Under the pieces are notes generated by a model. That model searched no databases, was not told the origin of the DNA, and worked only from the letters and a program-made list of their open reading frames with translations. From Actinomadura rupiterrae (GTDB lineage Bacteria > Actinomycetota > Actinomycetes > Streptosporangiales > Streptosporangiaceae): a DNA stretch of 64,000 nucleotides. Where the stretch lies: contig NZ_JAMZEA010000001.1 of NCBI RefSeq assembly GCF_024172125.1, positions 186,001-250,000 on the forward strand, written 5' to 3'. A program made the position numbers and the translations under genes. Shown piece after piece: positions 60,700 to 64,000 of the stretch. The first letter of the stretch is position 1, and the number at the start of each line of letters is the position of its first letter.

Positions 60700-61797
60700 A
60701 TGAGAACTCCCCGCGCGTTCGTCGCCATGGTGGCGGCTGCCGGGCTGTTCGGCCTGGCGGGCTGCGGCGGGTCCGGCGGCTCGACCAATGGCTACGACTG
60801 GACCAAGGCCCCCGACACCGCCAAGATCGCCGAGCAGGGGAAGAGCCTGCCGACCTACGGCCTGGCTCCCGACTGGGCCAACTACGAGGGCGTCATCAAG
60901 GCGTTCTGCGCCAAGTACAGCGCCACGTGCGACCACAAGGACACCGACATGTCCTCGGCGGACGAGATCCAGAAGTTCGACGCCGAGCAGAAGAACCCGG
61001 TCGGCACCGCGAGCGACATCGGGCTGATGTGGGGCCCGGTCGCCGAGGCCAAGGGCGTCGTGCCGAAGTACGCGCCGCCGTCGGCGGGCAAGCTCAAGGA
61101 CTGGCAGAAGGCCAAGGACGGCGGCTGGGTGGCGACGTTCTACGGGGTGCCGGCGTTCGTGGTGAACACCGACAAGGTGAAGAACCCGCCGATGAAGTGG
61201 GACGACCTGCTCAAGCCCGAGTACAAGGGCCAGGTCGCGATCAAGAACCCGACGTCGTCCGGGACGGGCCAGGCGATGCTCGTCGCGGCGGCCGTCGCGC
61301 ACGGCGGGAGCATCGACAACCTCGCGCCCGGCTTCGACTTCTTCGCCAAGCTGAAGAAGTCCGGCAACCTGTCCGACGCGAAGATGAGCGAGGACACGCT
61401 GGAGAAGGGCGAGGCGCCCATCCAGATCAACTACGACTTCAACGGCGTCACGCAGAAGGGCGAGCTGGGCAAGAAGGGCGTGCACCTGTCGGTGCAGGTG
61501 CCGCAGGACGGCTCGATCTGGGCGCCGTCCGGGCTGATGGTCAACAAGTACAACACCGCCAAGGGCGACTTCCTCAAGGCGTTCATGGACTTCGTCCTCA
61601 GCGACACCGCGCAGGTCGAGTTCGCCAAGTCCGGCGCGCACCCGGTGCGGGCGGTGAACGGCGACCTGACCGTCCCCGCCTCGGCGAAGACCAACTGGCT
61701 GCCCGAGCAGCAGTACTCGGTGGTCAAGGAGGTCGAGTACTCCAAGATCAACCCCGAGGACATCGTGCAGCAGTGGGAAGCGAAGGTCGTGGCTTGA
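60700..61797 (+). CDS. ABC transporter substrate-binding lipoprotein
   Basis: The 365-residue protein has a lipoprotein signal with lipobox LAGC (FGLAGCGGSGG). A type-2 periplasmic binding fold follows, as in the iron/polyamine/2-aminoethylphosphonate group (ASDIGLMWGPVAEA, GGWVATFYGVPAFVVNTDKV, YKGQVAIKNPTSSGTGQAML, GEAPIQINYDFNGV). The ligand cannot be fixed from sequence. Given the ALDH, CoA-transferase and shared promoter element, a small organic anion or amine such as a phosphonate or polyamine is possible. Confidence 0.87.
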   Translation: MRTPRAFVAMVAAAGLFGLAGCGGSGGSTNGYDWTKAPDTAKIAEQGKSLPTYGLAPDWANYEGVIKAFCAKYSATCDHKDTDMSSADEIQKFDAEQKNPVGTASDIGLMWGPVAEAKGVVPKYAPPSAGKLKDWQKAKDGGWVATFYGVPAFVVNTDKVKNPPMKWDDLLKPEYKGQVAIKNPTSSGTGQAMLVAAAVAHGGSIDNLAPGFDFFAKLKKSGNLSDAKMSEDTLEKGEAPIQINYDFNGVTQKGELGKKGVHLSVQVPQDGSIWAPSGLMVNKYNTAKGDFLKAFMDFVLSDTAQVEFAKSGAHPVRAVNGDLTVPASAKTNWLPEQQYSVVKEVEYSKINPEDIVQQWEAKVVA

Positions 61798-62726
61798 CGA
61801 CCCCCCAGGTCTCCACGCCGGTGGCCGGCGACGCCCGCGCGAGCGGCGCGTCCCGGCCTCCGGCCGCGCTCGGAGGACGCGGCCCGGCCGCGCTCGGCCG
61901 GCGGCTCCTGCGGCTGCTCGCCGGATGGCTCCCGGCGCTGCCGCTGCTGGTGTTCACCCTCGGCATGCTGGTGCTGCCCGCGCTGCGGCTCGTGCACGAC
62001 ACGTTCGCGCTGCGCTCCGGCGGGTTCGGGATGGACAACATCCAGAAGGTCGCCGACAACCCGGTGGACCGCGAGGCGATCGCCAACTCGCTCGAACTCG
62101 GCGCGCTCCAGGCGACCCTCGCGGCGGCGTTCGGCATGCCCGCCGCGTGGCTGATCTCGCGGATGCGCGTCGCGGGCCGCGCGACGTGGCTCGCGCTGAT
62201 GAACGTCGCGTCCAACTTCGCCGGGATCGGGCTGGCGTTCGGGTTCGTCGCGCTGATCGGCACGACCGGCATGCTCACCCACCTGCTGGACGTCTCGTTC
62301 CCCGCGACCGGCTCGTTCACCGGCATGAACATCGCCTACCTGTACTTCAACATCCCGATGTTCGTGCTGCTCACGCTGCCCGCCGTGGCCGTCCTGAAGG
62401 ACGACTGGTGGGAGGCCGCGCAGGTCTGCCACGCCACCCGCCGGCAGTTCTGGCGGCGCATCGGCGCGCCCGTCCTCGCGCCGTTCGCGGCGGCGGGCTG
62501 GCTGCTCATCTTCACCTGGACGATCGGGATCTACGCCGTCGCGTATGCGCTGGCGTCCGGGCCGCAGTCGGTCAAGCTGATCACCCTGCAGATCGGCGCG
62601 ACGCTGGAATCGTCGGTGTTCGGGCTGGAACGCGCGGCCGTCCTGTCGGTGCTGCTCATGCTGCTCGCGATCGTGTCGACCGTCCTCTACCGCCTGGCCA
62701 TCCGCCGCGCGACGAGGTGGCTGTGA
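61794..62726 (+). CDS. ABC transporter permease
   Basis: The protein has about 310 residues from TTG 61794, overlapping the binding-protein stop (TTGA), with GCGAAGG upstream. About six membrane segments follow a proline/glycine-rich N terminus. The EAA-type coupling loop is DDWWEAAQVCHATRRQFWRR. This is the FbpB/PotB/PhnU class of importer permeases. It pairs with the second permease downstream. Confidence 0.87.
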   Translation: MTTPQVSTPVAGDARASGASRPPAALGGRGPAALGRRLLRLLAGWLPALPLLVFTLGMLVLPALRLVHDTFALRSGGFGMDNIQKVADNPVDREAIANSLELGALQATLAAAFGMPAAWLISRMRVAGRATWLALMNVASNFAGIGLAFGFVALIGTTGMLTHLLDVSFPATGSFTGMNIAYLYFNIPMFVLLTLPAVAVLKDDWWEAAQVCHATRRQFWRRIGAPVLAPFAAAGWLLIFTWTIGIYAVAYALASGPQSVKLITLQIGATLESSVFGLERAAVLSVLLMLLAIVSTVLYRLAIRRATRWL

Positions 62727-62797
62727 GACGCCGAAGCGGCTGTGAGACGGCGAAGTGGCTGTGAGACGGCGAAGTGGCTGTGAGAGGACGAGGTGGT
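62708..62797. repeat. 19-bp tandem duplications of the permease gene end
   Basis: The gene end ACGAGGTGGCTGTGA is followed by GGCTGTGAGACGCCGAAGC, GGCTGTGAGACGGCGAAGT twice and GGCTGTGAGAGGACGAGGT, about 19 bp apart. The array fills the short gap between the two permease genes and retains repeated stop codons. Confidence 0.8.
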
Positions 62798-62800
62798 GAG

Positions 62801-63643
62801 ATGAGGAGCAGGATCGGGTCGCGGGTCTTCCTCGCGCTGCTCGCGCTGTACTTCGCGTTGCCGCTGGTGGCGGCGCTGCTGTACTCGCTGGCGACCAAGT
62901 GGGGCGACACCGTCCTGCCGTCCGGGTACACGCTGCACTGGTGGGTGGACGTGTTCTCGCGTCCGGAGGTGTCGGGGGCGCTCGGCCGGTCGCTGGTGCT
63001 GACGGCGGTGACGCTCGCGATCGACGTGCTGCTGGTCGTCCCGGCGGCGTACTGGTCGGTCGTGCACAACCCGCGCATCGGGTCGGTGGTGCAGACGGTC
63101 ACGGTGATCCCGTTCGCGATCCCGTGGGTGGTGATCGCGGCCGGGCTCCAGCTGATCGTCAAGGACACCGTGCCGCAGCTGTTCGGCACGTTCTGGCTGC
63201 TCGCGGCGGCCACCGCCGCGATCGCGTTCCCCTTTTTGTACTGGGCGGTGGAAAACTCGCTGCTCGCCGCGGACGCGCGGCGGCTGAGCGAGGCCGCCGC
63301 GACCTGCGGCGCGCACCCGATGGTCACGCTCGTCCGGGTGGTGCTGCCCGCGATCAGGGGCGGCATCGTGTCCGGCTCGCTGCTGGTCGCGGCGACCGCG
63401 ATGAACGAGTTCGCGCTCGCGAAGGTGCTGGTCGGGACGCGGTACGAGACGCTGCCGCTGTGGTCGGCGCGGGTGTTCACCTCGCGCACCGGCAACGACC
63501 CCAACGCGCTCGCGGTCATCACGATCTTCACCTTCGGGCTGCTGTTCGCGCTGTCCGCGCTGGTGGTGTGGCTCGGCCGCGGGAAGTCCGCGTCGTCCAC
63601 GCTGGCGCTCGCGCGCACCTCGTCCTCCGCTGAGAAAGGCTGA
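62801..63643 (+). CDS. ABC transporter permease (second)
   Basis: The 280-residue protein has six predicted membrane segments, beginning FLALLALYFALPLVAALLYS. The EAA loop is RRLSEAAATCGAHPMVTLVR with VVLPAIRGGIVSG. It forms the transmembrane heterodimer with the preceding permease. ATG 62801 lies just beyond the 19-bp repeats and has a GAGGTGGTG-type leader. Confidence 0.87.
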   Translation: MRSRIGSRVFLALLALYFALPLVAALLYSLATKWGDTVLPSGYTLHWWVDVFSRPEVSGALGRSLVLTAVTLAIDVLLVVPAAYWSVVHNPRIGSVVQTVTVIPFAIPWVVIAAGLQLIVKDTVPQLFGTFWLLAAATAAIAFPFLYWAVENSLLAADARRLSEAAATCGAHPMVTLVRVVLPAIRGGIVSGSLLVAATAMNEFALAKVLVGTRYETLPLWSARVFTSRTGNDPNALAVITIFTFGLLFALSALVVWLGRGKSASSTLALARTSSSAEKG

Positions 63644-63648
63644 AACCC

Positions 63649-64000
63649 CATGTCGCACGTGGTGCTGAACGGCGTCACCAAGCGCTACGGCGCGCAGCTC
63701 GCGCTGGACGCGGTGGACGTGTCGGTCGACAAGGGCGAGATGCTCGCGCTGCTCGGACCGTCCGGCTGCGGCAAGACCACGCTGCTGCGCTGCATCGCCG
63801 GCCTGAACGACGCCGACGCCGGGACGATCTCCATCGGCGGCGCGGACGTCACCCGGATGCCCGCGCGCAAGCGGCCGATCGGGATGGTGTTCCAGTCGTA
63901 CGCGCTGTTCCCGAACCTGTCGGCGGCGAAGAACGTCGCGTTCCCGCTGACCGTCCGGCGGCGCGAGCGCAAGGAGACCGCGGCGCGCGTCGAGGAGCTG
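63649..64000 (+). CDS. ABC transporter ATP-binding protein (partial, cut by window end)
   Basis: The first 117 residues are visible, starting at ATG 63649, 5 bp after the permease stop (SHVVLNGVTKRYGAQLALDA). Walker A is LGPSGCGKTTLLRCIAGL and the Q-loop is GMVFQSYALFPNLSAAKNVA. It belongs to the PotA/FbpC/PhnT class of importer ATPases. The signature and Walker B motifs lie beyond the window. Confidence 0.9.

Noticed and set aside
1..64000. tRNA or rRNA genes, insertion sequences, integrases, phage genes
   Set aside because: I found no cloverleaf-like tRNA, rRNA segment, transposase or integrase signature on either strand.

Overview
The window is very GC-rich, with strong GC preference at third codon positions, frequent GTG and TTG starts, mycothiol-type and GlnA-like actinobacterial families and a tandem glycine riboswitch. 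It is chromosomal DNA of an actinomycete. The density of GC-rich repeat spacers and the gene families suggest a Streptosporangiales or Thermomonosporaceae (Actinomadura-like) genome, but that placement is inference. I see no rRNA, tRNA, transposase, phage or CRISPR.

Layout. 0-7 kb: a DUF3558-like membrane-anchored protein, ATP-dependent DNA ligase LigB, a multi-pass membrane protein, the cysteine desulfhydrase Cds1 and the site-2 protease Rip1. 6.4-13.1 kb: a FadR-type GntR regulator divergent from an amine/amino-acid permease, a GlnA-like ligase, an aldehyde dehydrogenase and an SDR, read as an amine catabolic set working by gamma-glutamylation. 13.6-14.8 kb: a secreted alginate-lyase-family protein. 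15.2-19.8 kb: a glycine riboswitch followed by gcvT-gcvH-glyA-sdaA, which would turn excess glycine into serine and pyruvate. 20-25.4 kb: a P450, an HxlR regulator with a thiolase, a candidate 31-residue peptide and a mycothiol-dependent-isomerase-like protein. 25.9-31.8 kb: a ten-gene envelope/alkaline-stress cluster with three Asp23-type proteins, duplicated AmaP and DUF6286 pairs, CsbD and small proteins. 32.9-37.4 kb: a CitA/CitB-type two-component system divergent from a DctA-type carboxylate symporter. Between the kinase and regulator genes is a chain of four related 29-codon units. 37.6-43.4 kb: purU, a dimethylglycine/sarcosine dehydrogenase, a LysR regulator and a PhnW-like aminotransferase. 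43.5-47.9 kb: a PiT/DUF47 phosphate pair, a Nudix hydrolase, TetR-azoR-SMR. 48-54.9 kb: an SDR, several TetR regulators, an LLM flavoprotein, an MFS transporter, an Lrp regulator and a GNAT-NTF2 fusion. 55.2-64 kb: an HD hydrolase, a coiled-coil membrane protein, then citryl-CoA-lyase-like, CoA-transferase beta and alpha and aldehyde dehydrogenase genes, divergent from an ABC importer whose ATPase runs off the window.

The most striking property is pervasive local tandem repetition. Nearly every gap of 250 bp or more is filled by a degenerate GC-rich array private to that gap, with periods from 18 to about 94 bp. Several arrays include the stop codon of the adjacent gene, and four genes carry matching in-frame low-complexity insertions. 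The array between the histidine kinase and response regulator is special: its 86-bp unit preserves a Shine-Dalgarno, an ATG and mostly an ATGA overlap, so translation can relay through mini-ORFs. A second lead is a shared CCCTCATAG-containing element upstream of the PhnW-like aminotransferase and in the ABC-importer/aldehyde-dehydrogenase promoter region. It may tie the LysR regulator to an uncharacterised catabolic route.
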